A stretch of 64,000 nt of DNA from Legionella parisiensis (GTDB lineage Bacteria; Pseudomonadota; Gammaproteobacteria; Legionellales; Legionellaceae): assembly GCF_001467945.1 (NCBI RefSeq), contig NZ_LNYQ01000006.1:121428-185427 (forward strand), given 5' to 3'. Both the position numbers and the translations under genes were made by a program. This document shows positions 1 to 8,339 of the stretch, piece by piece. The notes under the pieces are model-generated. The model saw nothing but the letters and a program-made list of their open reading frames with translations, made no database searches and was not told the DNA's origin. Position 1 is the stretch's first letter. Every line of letters begins with the position of its first letter.

Positions 1-1590
1 AATGTGGGTGTAGGGAAAGATTACCCTGGAATTTTGATTGAATCCGATTTAAAGGAATTTTCACGTCTTTCTCCTCCCGCAAAACAAAATGCGCGCGCAA
101 AAATAATTGATGGAATTGAACCTTCTTTGAAAAGACAGATTTTAGGTAATTGGGGCGGTGATACATCTTCATTTCTTGCAAAAAATAGTTTTGCTTTTTC
201 TTATTATAATTGGCCTTTTTCTTACAAAAGAGCTGCTACGGTTTTTGCAGCAAGTAATGAGCCCGGCAAACATGCTAATTTCTTTGTAAGTGCTTCAACC
301 AAGGAAGATAAGGACATAAAAACATTATCAATGCTTCAAGAGGCGGATTTTCAAGAAAAGTTAAAAAAACTTGGGTATACCAAGCTTGTTTTTTATATTG
401 GAGATTCAGAAAGTCCACAGGAAATTATTTTAGATAGGTCAAATCCTGAGGGTAGAGAGTTTAGAGTATTTGAACGAAATCGCTTCACCCTTGATACGAC
501 ACTTGATTTAATGCGTTTGTCGGATGTTTGTGGCGTTGCAGGCGATCAATCGCTCACTGAAGCATTTTCTCTTGGTGCCGTCCCTGTACCTGAGGAATGG
601 TATTGTCAACGTGATATAATACGTCAAATATCGAGCACTTATTATAAGTACACCACAATGCAAGAAGTTCATGAAAACACTTGGGGAGTAAGGGATTCTG
701 TTGATCTATGGGCTAAAGCTGGGGAGCAAATACGAAAATGCCGCTCCAGTGTGGGATCTGTAATAACTAAATTTCAAGAAGAAGCAAATCTGTACAATGC
801 GCTCGATTATCGACTTAATTTAGAATTTGATAAACCAAAACAAGAAGACCTCGATAAATACAATCAATCGTTTATTGAGGCACTGGAGGTAGGCCAGAAA
901 GGTAGAAAGACTGAAAAAGATAAAGCTTTTTATATTGCTACAGAAATAGCGCGTTATTATGCTAAATGGCAACCCAGTGAACCGCTGACCATGAGTAAAA
1001 TACTCGATACAATGAAAGCACATGTTGGTAAAAAAATTACGCATATTGACAGTATCCGCAATGTTACAATAAAAGAAAAAGATTGTGAGTTAGTAAGTAG
1101 CGAGCGTAGTGGCAGTTTTTTTAAAAGAAACATTACTCATAAACCTTCTCGAAATAAGGAATTGCTCACTAAACTTCATTCTTTGCAACAAAAACATTTT
1201 GCCTCAGGAAGCGTCGGGACGGGCACTCAAGAAAAAAGTACTATTCTCAAAGAGAAATTGTCTGACATTCGTCATCCAGCACTTACAGAAGATGATCTTC
1301 ATTTGGCAGTGAAATATTTGGCTGGATTGGATATAGATAAACTCGGTGGGGAAGTTGGCTTTGGCCATACTCAATATGTCGGCAAGACTTTGAACACTTC
1401 GTATCACTTCGTTGAAAAAATAACACCATGTGAAGATAAACCAATTAAAGAAAATAAAAAATTTACTATTACTCTCGAGAGTAACTATTCGACTGATGAA
1501 AGATATAACGTTACTCTTTCTAGAGAACAAGTGTACGAGTTTGCAGAGAAGCAAAAAGAACTGGAAGCGCAGTCAACATATAGCTGTTAA
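1..1590 (+). CDS. 5'-truncated orphan protein, possible GT-B glycosyltransferase-like effector
   Basis: The reading frame is open from base 1, so the true start lies upstream of the window; the GTG at base 4 is not a convincing start. About 529 residues are visible and end at a TAA. The family is not recognised with certainty. The stretch LSDVCGVAGDQSLTEAFSLG (around residue 175), followed by AVPVPEEW, resembles the donor-binding C-terminal half of GT-B glycosyltransferases, where a conserved acidic residue follows a glycine-rich turn. The C-terminal half is Lys/Glu-rich and has no recognisable domain. No signal peptide or membrane segment is visible in the part present. The type of protein (large, orphan, AT-rich) would fit a Dot/Icm effector, but that is inference. 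Confidence 0.7.
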   Translation, partial: NVGVGKDYPGILIESDLKEFSRLSPPAKQNARAKIIDGIEPSLKRQILGNWGGDTSSFLAKNSFAFSYYNWPFSYKRAATVFAASNEPGKHANFFVSASTKEDKDIKTLSMLQEADFQEKLKKLGYTKLVFYIGDSESPQEIILDRSNPEGREFRVFERNRFTLDTTLDLMRLSDVCGVAGDQSLTEAFSLGAVPVPEEWYCQRDIIRQISSTYYKYTTMQEVHENTWGVRDSVDLWAKAGEQIRKCRSSVGSVITKFQEEANLYNALDYRLNLEFDKPKQEDLDKYNQSFIEALEVGQKGRKTEKDKAFYIATEIARYYAKWQPSEPLTMSKILDTMKAHVGKKITHIDSIRNVTIKEKDCELVSSERSGSFFKRNITHKPSRNKELLTKLHSLQQKHFASGSVGTGTQEKSTILKEKLSDIRHPALTEDDLHLAVKYLAGLDIDKLGGEVGFGHTQYVGKTLNTSYHFVEKITPCEDKPIKENKKFTITLESNYSTDERYNVTLSREQVYEFAEKQKELEAQSTYSC

Positions 1591-1617
1591 AAGCAAATTC
1601 TAATAGCTTCATGTTTA

Positions 1618-2034
1618 CTAAACCAAATCGAATGAGGTATGCTTCACTTCACTATGTTGTTCTCTTTGAAACGTGATGTACGCATTTTTTTCTTTTTCAG
1701 TGAATTTTTGAAATTCCGTGATTTTCGCTGAAATCCTTTCCTTGAGAATCTGTTGATATTCAGAATAATCCTTTGTATTTGTCACAAAATCTTTAGGGGT
1801 ATTATAGCAATAATGAATATAAGCAATCTGATTTTGAGCTGCTTCAGTAAGCGTAGATTTCTTTGGATTGCAGCTAAAGAAGCCTTTAAGCGCTAAAATA
1901 AAAGGCGGAGTAATGAGTATTTGTAATTCTTCAGCGATTAAATTGAACTCTTCAATGCCTACTACAGGAATACGGTCTAACTCTTCATTAATCAATTCAA
2001 CATAATCTGCTCTTAATTTACTCGAAAACGTCAT
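1618..2034 (-). CDS. hypothetical protein, 138 aa
   Basis: Not recognised. A soluble, charged protein with no signal peptide or membrane helix. The C-terminal third (ERISAKITEFQKFTEKEKNA) is predicted helical and Lys/Glu-rich. One Cys lies in the central FSCNPKK segment. It converges with the upstream plus-strand gene, leaving only 27 bases between the stops, so no separate terminator is seen. Codon use is like the neighbours. The function is unknown; it may be a Legionella-specific accessory gene. Confidence 0.55.
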   Translation of the reverse strand: MTFSSKLRADYVELINEELDRIPVVGIEEFNLIAEELQILITPPFILALKGFFSCNPKKSTLTEAAQNQIAYIHYCYNTPKDFVTNTKDYSEYQQILKERISAKITEFQKFTEKEKNAYITFQREQHSEVKHTSFDLV

Positions 2035-2247
2035 GATGTACCAGCTCAGAAAACATTAATCGTCCGCATTATATAAATTTTGATCATAAAATTGCAATAG
2101 AGGAATTTTGCCATAAATTAAAGGATCTGGTGAATAAAATGACTCGTAGCTTGCACTAGAACATTAAAGCTTTGTGTAAAATTTCGACACCTTTTTGCAA
2201 AGCATTTGCTTAAGTAGAGATCCCGGAACAAAGCATCCTTTGTAACA

Positions 2248-2661
2248 TTATTTGAAATCCATTTCAAAATAAGCAGGCTCTGCTTTTGTATAATGATTAT
2301 TTTCGGTGGTTAATTTGATAATCAAACGTTGGCACTCTTTTTCTGAAGCACAGAGCGTTAAGCTTAAAGAACAAAGATTAGGCTTGATTTCATCAGCAGG
2401 CAATACGGCACATAAGCCACCTTGGGTTTTTATCGCGTCAGGGTTTTTCACTGAAAACAAGGGGATGTAATTGGTACAATCGTTACTTGTTTCGACTGTG
2501 GATGAATAAAGCGATGGTTTATGGGTATTGATTTTGATTATGGAGATTAAATCACTTTCCTCCGTATATAAATTTTCTATTGCCAATTGGCAATAGTCTT
2601 TTTCAGCGAAAGCAGTACCGATGGTAAGAGTAAAAAGCAGTGATGAGATAATTTTAATCAT
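2248..2661 (-). CDS. small secreted Cys-containing protein, 137 aa
   Basis: The N-terminus MIKIISSLLFTLTIGTAFAE is a clear Sec signal peptide: a short basic start, a hydrophobic core and an AFA cleavage motif near residue 19. The mature protein is about 118 residues with six cysteines (in DYCQLA, NDCTNY, GGLCAV, NLCSLS, TLCASEKEC), which suggests disulfide bonding in the periplasm or outside. No known domain is recognised. The start is supported by an AAGGATGGG-like stretch upstream on the minus strand being absent of any better in-frame ATG. The function is unknown. Confidence 0.65.
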   Translation of the reverse strand: MIKIISSLLFTLTIGTAFAEKDYCQLAIENLYTEESDLISIIKINTHKPSLYSSTVETSNDCTNYIPLFSVKNPDAIKTQGGLCAVLPADEIKPNLCSLSLTLCASEKECQRLIIKLTTENNHYTKAEPAYFEMDFK

Positions 2662-2763
2662 AAGGATGGGTTATTTTAATGGGCATCCTCTAATTATATG
2701 AGAGATTGCGAGGAGCCGATGGTTTTATAGCAATCTCATATTTTGAAACATTATTTTTTGGAC

Positions 2764-2788
2764 AGCAACATCACTTTATTATGTTGCT
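2764..2788. repeat. inverted repeat downstream of the histidine phosphatase gene
   Basis: An 8-bp perfect inverted repeat, AGCAACAT at 2764-2771 and ATGTTGCT at 2781-2788, has a 9-base loop. It lies just beyond the stop of the minus-strand gene. No run of T follows in that direction, so it is at best a weak terminator or mRNA 3' hairpin. Confidence 0.4.
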
Positions 2789-2804
2789 TTAGAGATATTC
2801 AGAG

Positions 2805-4091
2805 TTAACCGAAACTTCCGTTGTTACTAAGCGCTGTGCCTGGTTGACGTTGAAACCCTAATTCATCCTCATTTTGATCAGAGCTGTACTCAGAAGCATA
2901 AGGTTCAGTTGAGATGACTAATTCAGGAGTGAATCCTCCCTTCTTACTAGGAGTAGTTAGTCCATACCCGAGAAATGTTCCATATGAATGATCGACAGTT
3001 GGCTCGATAAGAGAACCTGTTTCTTTATTTTTCGTTTCTTCAATTTCCAAGTCCCTTGCTACTATTTCGTTTCTAACATCTTGATAGCTTGGAGTTAGTT
3101 CCGCATAAGGCACATATCGTACATTCATTTTCCCAGGTTTATGTTGATCTACTTGAATCCTAAATGGCAGCATAAATAGCTCTTTTTTCCCATTTACATC
3201 AAATACCATCAGAGCCTGGCTTTCAGCAAAGTCTAATGCATCATCTTTTCGATGCTCCGCTTTATACCCTGGAAAAATCTTCGTTAAAGTATCTCGTATT
3301 GAATTACCATGGCCTACGACTATCATATCGCGCGGCTCATCATTATCTATTTCGTCTACTATCTCTTTTGCTAACCCATTTTCTCTTTGTGCGTCTGTCG
3401 TGTGGGTTACATCAGAGGGCTGTGACGTCTCATCAAGTGCCCCGATAGTATCCAATGCTGCTTGTTTTGCACTCTTATTGTCTTCTAACGTGCTTCCAAA
3501 AACAGCGTAACGAATAAATGAGAAAAAAAGCAAAGCTCGATGTAAAAACTTCACATCAGAAAATGGATTAAGCAATGGACCATATTCACGCCAATTCATA
3601 ATATCAAAACCCGAAGGTCCTTCGGCAATTTCTGTTATGTCACGTGAGGATTTGGCTGTTACGTTTTTTCTATGAGTACGGAAGCCTTCAATAAAATTTG
3701 CTGCGGTTACAGTAGCTCGGGTCATAGTAGAAAATACAACGTGAGCATCATCTCTTTGATTATGCAAAAGGACTGAGTAATCAAAATGCTTCATATTTGC
3801 ATCAGCGGCTGGATTAATATTTGCATTCGGTTTGAATCCATACCCTTTATCCGCGTTCGTACATTCTCCATGGCGAAATAATTGAATGACTTTAAAATTA
3901 TCCGCATCATTTGTGCATGTTTTTTTAAGATAAGTTTGGGTGAAAAGATACAAATCATTGGTTAATTGTTTATTATCTAGTGCAGTAGGAGCTAATAATT
4001 GGTTATAGCGCTCTATTCGTTTCTGTATTCTTATTTGGTATTCTTGCAGACTCTTGTCTTGTGGTTCTGCGTTAATTTTTATCTGTGACAT
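2805..4091 (-). CDS. histidine phosphatase (phosphoglycerate-mutase-like) family protein
   Basis: The catalytic RHG motif is present as LFRHGECTNAD about 70 residues in, and the second catalytic His as VVGHGNSIRDTL in the middle of the protein, so the phosphohistidine chemistry looks intact. At 428 aa it is much longer than a simple branch-2 mutase (about 200-250 aa). It carries an N-terminal helical extension and a C-terminal tail rich in Glu, Ser and Thr (SDQNEDELGFQRQ). Two starts are possible: an ATG at 4130 with a distant AAGG, or the internal ATG at 4091 (MSQIKI...), chosen here because homologous N-termini of Legionella proteins usually begin this way. No signal peptide is seen. It may be a translocated phosphatase; the substrate is unknown. 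Confidence 0.75.
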   Translation of the reverse strand: MSQIKINAEPQDKSLQEYQIRIQKRIERYNQLLAPTALDNKQLTNDLYLFTQTYLKKTCTNDADNFKVIQLFRHGECTNADKGYGFKPNANINPAADANMKHFDYSVLLHNQRDDAHVVFSTMTRATVTAANFIEGFRTHRKNVTAKSSRDITEIAEGPSGFDIMNWREYGPLLNPFSDVKFLHRALLFFSFIRYAVFGSTLEDNKSAKQAALDTIGALDETSQPSDVTHTTDAQRENGLAKEIVDEIDNDEPRDMIVVGHGNSIRDTLTKIFPGYKAEHRKDDALDFAESQALMVFDVNGKKELFMLPFRIQVDQHKPGKMNVRYVPYAELTPSYQDVRNEIVARDLEIEETKNKETGSLIEPTVDHSYGTFLGYGLTTPSKKGGFTPELVISTEPYASEYSSDQNEDELGFQRQPGTALSNNGSFG

Positions 4092-4239
4092 CTTATTCTC
4101 ATTAAATTTGACTGCATAGGTGCAAATCATAAAACATTTACCTTATGTGATTATTAAGTGATCAATGAAATAATTTATATACCAGCAAGTTTTGAATATT
4201 ATGGGGATGCCCTGCATCTGAAAAAGGTAATTTTCGTGA

Positions 4240-4926
4240 TCAGGTACAGCATATTGATTTGCTTTCAGCAATAATGGAATAGACTTCATTGTCCCCAACC
4301 ACGATATGATCGAGTAAACGGACGTCAACCAATTCCAGAGCCTCACGGATGCGCTCAGTTACGACGATATCCTGGTGGCTGGCGTCGGATAGGCCTGATG
4401 GGTGATTGTGGGCAAGGATGAGTGCTGCTGCATTCAGTTGCAAAACGCGTTCTATGATCGGTCTGGGATGAATCGTTGCTGTATTGATTGTCCCGGAAAA
4501 GAGTTCCTCATAAGCAATGATGCGATGTTGATTATCAAGAAATAGAGCAGCAAAGGTTTCATTTTTATAATCACGCAAACGTTTTTTTAAATAAGCATAA
4601 GTTTGTTTACTGTTGGTGATTTGGGTTTCTTTTTTTAATTGAATAAAATCACTGCGCCGACACATTTCCTTGATTGCGTGTAACTGGGCATACCGCACAT
4701 CTCCCAAACCCGATACTTGTTTGAAGCTTTGTATATCGGCATTAAGAACGGCGCGTAAATCACCCAAATGCTTGAGGAGATCGAAAGCTAATTGCACGCA
4801 GGATTTTTTACTGGTGCCAGAACTGATAAAAATTGCGAGTAATTCAGCATCTGAAAGGTTTTGCGCGCCATACGTGATCAGTTTTTCACGCAGATCTAAC
4901 CGCCGTGTTGATTGGACAACCGTCAT
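4240..4926 (-). CDS. radC: RadC family JAB/MPN-domain protein
   Basis: A 228-residue RadC homologue. The N-terminal part carries the helix-hairpin-helix-like segment (FKQVSGLGDVRYAQLHAIKE). The C-terminal JAMM-type metal site is complete: ILAHNHPSGLSDASHQD, with the two His, the Ser and the Asp in standard spacing. The family is widespread and was once linked to DNA repair; its real role is uncertain. It is transcribed divergently from coaBC, with 66 bases between the starts, a very common gamma-proteobacterial arrangement. Length is normal and nothing looks damaged. Confidence 0.95.
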   Translation of the reverse strand: MTVVQSTRRLDLREKLITYGAQNLSDAELLAIFISSGTSKKSCVQLAFDLLKHLGDLRAVLNADIQSFKQVSGLGDVRYAQLHAIKEMCRRSDFIQLKKETQITNSKQTYAYLKKRLRDYKNETFAALFLDNQHRIIAYEELFSGTINTATIHPRPIIERVLQLNAAALILAHNHPSGLSDASHQDIVVTERIREALELVDVRLLDHIVVGDNEVYSIIAESKSICCT

Positions 4927-4992
4927 TTTTCTATTCCTTTATTGCGAAGTTTATGCTTTGATCAAAGCTATTCTTATCAAAAACGTTGAGTC

Positions 4993-6198
4993 ATGCAAGA
5001 TTTTATCGGGAAAAAAGTATTGCTTGGGGTTTGTGGAGGAGTTGCCGCCTATAAATCAGCATACCTGATTCGAGAATTAACTCGAACCGGTGCGGAGGTC
5101 AAAGTTGTGATGACGCAATCTGCCCAGGAATTTGTTAGTCCTTTGTTAATGCAGGCCTTATCAGGAAACGATGTACGTACTGATTTATTTGATGCTCAGG
5201 CAGAGCGTGCCATGGGACATATAGAATTAGCACGTTGGGCTGATTACTTGATTATTGCTCCTGCTTCTGCCAATTGCCTTGCCAAACTAGCACAAGGTAT
5301 TGCTGATGATTTGCTCTCTACTTTATATCTTGTTGCCGAAGTGCCAGTGATAGTTTGTCCTGCCATGAATCGCAGCATGTGGGCCCATCCTGCAACCCAG
5401 GCTAATGCTAAGCTTTTGCACGAGCGAGGAGTGATTTTTGTTGGCCCTGAAGAAGGGGCTCAAGCATGTGGTGAGCAAGGTTTGGGACGCGTAAGTGAAG
5501 TGGAACAAATCATGAGTGCTTTACGTTTATATAATGTCCACCAGCTATTGGCGGGTAAAAAAGTACTTGTGACTGCAGGACCTACTCGTGAACCTATGGA
5601 TCCAGTTCGTTATCTTAGCAATTACAGCTCCGGAAAAATGGGCTATGCCATGGCAGAAGCTGCTGCAATGGCTGGAGCGCAGGTTATTTTGATAAGTGGC
5701 CCAAGTGTTTTACAGGCTTCAGCGAAAATTAAGCGGATTCTCGTTGAGTCGGCACAAGAAATGCTGGATGCGGTTATGCAGGAAATGCCAACAGATGGTA
5801 TATTTATAGGAACAGCTGCTGTTGCAGATTATCGGGTTCAGTCTCCTGCGTCTGAGAAAATAAAGAAAAAAAATCAGGATGAAATGACGCTTAAATTGAT
5901 AAAAAATCCCGATATTCTCAGTCGTGTTGCTGATTCAGCCAAGGCTTCTTGCGTGGTTGGGTTTGCTGCTGAAACCACGGATGTTGTGCATTATGCCACT
6001 GAAAAATTACAGCGTAAAAAACTGGATATGATTGTGGCAAACTCAGTAGGAAAAGGACTTGGATTTGACAATGAAGTGAATCAAGTTACTGTAATTACAA
6101 AAAGCAAGCAAATCGAATTACCCTTAACCCATAAAACACGGTTAGCAGGACAAATTATTGCAATCATTGCCGCAACTCTGCAAAATGATGCGCATTAA
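4993..6198 (+). CDS. coaBC: bifunctional phosphopantothenoylcysteine decarboxylase / phosphopantothenate-cysteine ligase
   Basis: CoaBC catalyses two steps of coenzyme A synthesis in the cytosol: ligation of cysteine to 4'-phosphopantothenate and FMN-dependent decarboxylation. The CoaC half (about residues 1-185) shows [10 protein letters not shown], the active His in [13 protein letters not shown], the substrate motif CPAMN and the catalytic Cys in [10 protein letters not shown]. The CoaB half starts at [20 protein letters not shown] and has the [10 protein letters not shown] lysine segment. The length (401 aa) is typical. It heads a run with dut (14 bases later) and algC, probably one operon. 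CoA supply also feeds acyl-carrier-protein maturation needed by the PKS of this window. Confidence 0.97.
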   Translation: MQDFIGKKVLLGVCGGVAAYKSAYLIRELTRTGAEVKVVMTQSAQEFVSPLLMQALSGNDVRTDLFDAQAERAMGHIELARWADYLIIAPASANCLAKLAQGIADDLLSTLYLVAEVPVIVCPAMNRSMWAHPATQANAKLLHERGVIFVGPEEGAQACGEQGLGRVSEVEQIMSALRLYNVHQLLAGKKVLVTAGPTREPMDPVRYLSNYSSGKMGYAMAEAAAMAGAQVILISGPSVLQASAKIKRILVESAQEMLDAVMQEMPTDGIFIGTAAVADYRVQSPASEKIKKKNQDEMTLKLIKNPDILSRVADSAKASCVVGFAAETTDVVHYATEKLQRKKLDMIVANSVGKGLGFDNEVNQVTVITKSKQIELPLTHKTRLAGQIIAIIAATLQNDAH

Positions 6199-6212
6199 TA
6201 TTTATAGGAAAA

Positions 6213-6674
6213 ATGATGACCCAAGCGATTCAATTAAAAATTCTTGATTCTCGAATAGGTGATACTATTCCGCTGCCTACTTATGCAACCCACGGCTCAG
6301 CGGGTTTAGACTTGCGTGTTTGTATTAATGAGCCTATTCAAATTGCACCGCAAGAAACGGTGTTATTGTCGACAGGATTATCAATATATATTGCTGATCC
6401 AAAATTAGCGGCTGTGATTTTACCCCGTTCAGGCTTAGGACATAAAAATGGTATTGTTTTAGGGAACTTAGTAGGACTCATTGATTCTGATTATCAAGGA
6501 GAGCTCAAAATTTCTTGTTGGAACAGGGGGATTGAGCATTTCACAGTGAATCCAGGAGAGCGTATTGCGCAATTAGTTTTTGTTCCTGTTGTGCAAGCTG
6601 CGTTTGAAATAGTTGATGCATTTACTGAAACCTCCAGGGGTGAAGGTGGATTCGGAAGTTCAGGGAGGAATTAA
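6213..6674 (+). CDS. dut: deoxyuridine 5'-triphosphate nucleotidohydrolase (dUTPase)
   Basis: A trimeric dUTPase that hydrolyses dUTP to dUMP and pyrophosphate, keeping uracil out of DNA. All motifs are present: [44 protein letters not shown] and the C-terminal [10 protein letters not shown] lid. 153 aa is the usual size. Two adjacent ATG codons (6213 and 6216) follow an AGGAA at 6206-6210; either could be used. It lies 14 bases after coaBC and its stop is one base from the algC start, so translation of the three genes is probably coupled. Confidence 0.97.
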   Translation: MMTQAIQLKILDSRIGDTIPLPTYATHGSAGLDLRVCINEPIQIAPQETVLLSTGLSIYIADPKLAAVILPRSGLGHKNGIVLGNLVGLIDSDYQGELKISCWNRGIEHFTVNPGERIAQLVFVPVVQAAFEIVDAFTETSRGEGGFGSSGRN

Positions 6675-6675
6675 G

Positions 6676-8064
6676 ATGAAATATCAACAAAAACAAGTAA
6701 ATCGTTCAGTGTTCCGAGCTTATGATATCAGAGGCATAATTGGGCAGGAATTGGATGAAAATTCATTTTATAGTATTGGATTAGCTCTAGCCTGTTATTT
6801 GCGTGATTTGCAGCGCCAGCAAATTTTTTTGGCACGTGATGGTCGCCTCACTAGTTTTGCTATGGCTTCCGCCTTAAAACAAGGGTTATTGGACAGCGGA
6901 ATAGATGTATTTGATTTAGGAGCGGTTCCTACGCCGGTGATGTATTTTGCAATTCATACTCAAGGCATTGATTGTGGATTTATGGTAACAGGAAGCCACA
7001 ACCCAGCAAATTACAACGGTATTAAAATGGTCTTGTTGGGTAAAACATTAATGCAAGAAGATATTGATATTTTGTATCAACTGGTTCTTGACGGTAAGCG
7101 AGTTGTTGGTCAGGGAAAAGACATGACATTTGATATATTGCCTAAATATGAGCAACGTATCAAAAGTGATATAAAAATCAAGCGCTCCTTAAAAGTGGTA
7201 GTCGACTGTGGAAATGGGATTGCTGGTCCCATTGTACCGCAAATGCTTCGCGAACTGGGCTGTGATGTTATTGCACTTTATTGTGATGTAGATGGTCACT
7301 TTCCTAATCATCATCCCGATCCAACCATTGAAGCTAATTTAGCGGATTTGAAAACCGCTGTAGCAGCCCATAAAGCAGATTTGGGTTTAGCTTTTGATGG
7401 TGATGCCGATCGTTTAGGTTTAATCACAAATAAAGGTGAAATGATTTGGCCGGACCGTTTAATGATGCTCTATGTTCGTGAATTATTAACTCGTCTTCCC
7501 GGAGCTACCGTAGTTTTTGATGTCAAATGCTCCAGTCATTTAGAGGCTGTGATCAAAGAGGCAGGTGGTGTACCCAAAATGTGTCCTACAGGTCATTCTA
7601 TTGTGAAGCACGTGATGAAAAAAGAAGATGCGGCTTTGGCTGGTGAAATGAGCGGCCATTTGTTCTTCAAAGATCGTTGGTATGGATTTGATGATGCACT
7701 GTATAGTGCCTGCCGTTTACTTGAAATCATTAGCGCATCGGACATGACTGTCAGTGAACAATTTGATGCGATTCCCAATAGTATCAATACACCAGAATTG
7801 AAAATTGCTATAGCAGATGATGAGAAGTTCCAGTTTATGAAACGATTTAATGAAATGGCTGAATTTCCTCAAGCACGCGTTATTGCAATTGATGGATTGC
7901 GTGTTGAATTTGATAAGGGTTGGGGACTGTTACGAGCTTCAAATACTACTCCTTGCCTCGTTGCTCGTTTTGAAGCAGAAGATAAGGATAATTTAGAACA
8001 GATTCAGCAATTATTTAAGAAACAGATGCATTTGTTAGATGACACATTGGAGTTGCCATTCTAA
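6676..8064 (+). CDS. algC: phosphomannomutase / phosphoglucomutase (AlgC type)
   Basis: An alpha-D-phosphohexomutase that interconverts 1- and 6-phosphates of mannose and glucose for LPS and exopolysaccharide precursors. The active phosphoserine loop VTGSHNPANYNG, the metal-binding DGDADR, the sugar loop GEMSGHLFF and the C-terminal phosphate-binding LLRASNTTP are all present. The frame is open upstream to 6613 inside dut, but the ATG at 6676 is preceded by GGGAGGAATTAAG, an excellent ribosome site, and gives the standard 462-463 aa length. It is separated from dut by one base. It is the last clear member of the coaBC-dut-algC run. Confidence 0.95.
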   Translation: MKYQQKQVNRSVFRAYDIRGIIGQELDENSFYSIGLALACYLRDLQRQQIFLARDGRLTSFAMASALKQGLLDSGIDVFDLGAVPTPVMYFAIHTQGIDCGFMVTGSHNPANYNGIKMVLLGKTLMQEDIDILYQLVLDGKRVVGQGKDMTFDILPKYEQRIKSDIKIKRSLKVVVDCGNGIAGPIVPQMLRELGCDVIALYCDVDGHFPNHHPDPTIEANLADLKTAVAAHKADLGLAFDGDADRLGLITNKGEMIWPDRLMMLYVRELLTRLPGATVVFDVKCSSHLEAVIKEAGGVPKMCPTGHSIVKHVMKKEDAALAGEMSGHLFFKDRWYGFDDALYSACRLLEIISASDMTVSEQFDAIPNSINTPELKIAIADDEKFQFMKRFNEMAEFPQARVIAIDGLRVEFDKGWGLLRASNTTPCLVARFEAEDKDNLEQIQQLFKKQMHLLDDTLELPF

Positions 8065-8097
8065 TGCAGGATTAAAGATCCGTTCCGTGGGGCTGCG

Positions 8098-8137
8098 GAA
8101 TCCAGGAATCTTGCTCTGTGCTCGAATCTCTGGATTC
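8098..8137. repeat. intergenic inverted repeat after algC
   Basis: GAATCCAG at 8098-8105 and CTGGATTC at 8130-8137 form an 8-bp perfect inverted repeat; a smaller TTCCG/CGGAA pair lies at 8082-8099. No T tract follows. It resembles decayed REP-type palindromes seen elsewhere in the window, and could mark the end of the algC transcript. Confidence 0.4.
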
Positions 8138-8339
8138 TGTGGACTAGCTGCAGGAAAGTTCAATTTGCACCGACTTATTGAGGGTTAAAAAATTCCACGG
8201 AAATTATTTTGTTGAAAAGTCTAATAAAAAAGAACACACTAAGCTCAGTTACTGGCAATTTTTTTACAATGATAAATGGAGTTTACGGTTGGAATATCTA
8301 AAGTCTCTCAATACTCCCAAAACGTCTAATCCTGTAAGT

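Noticed and set aside
8178..8339. TTG-initiated 54-residue extension of the ammonia-lyase
   Set aside because: No family counterpart and no ribosome site; ATG 8340 gives the usual length.
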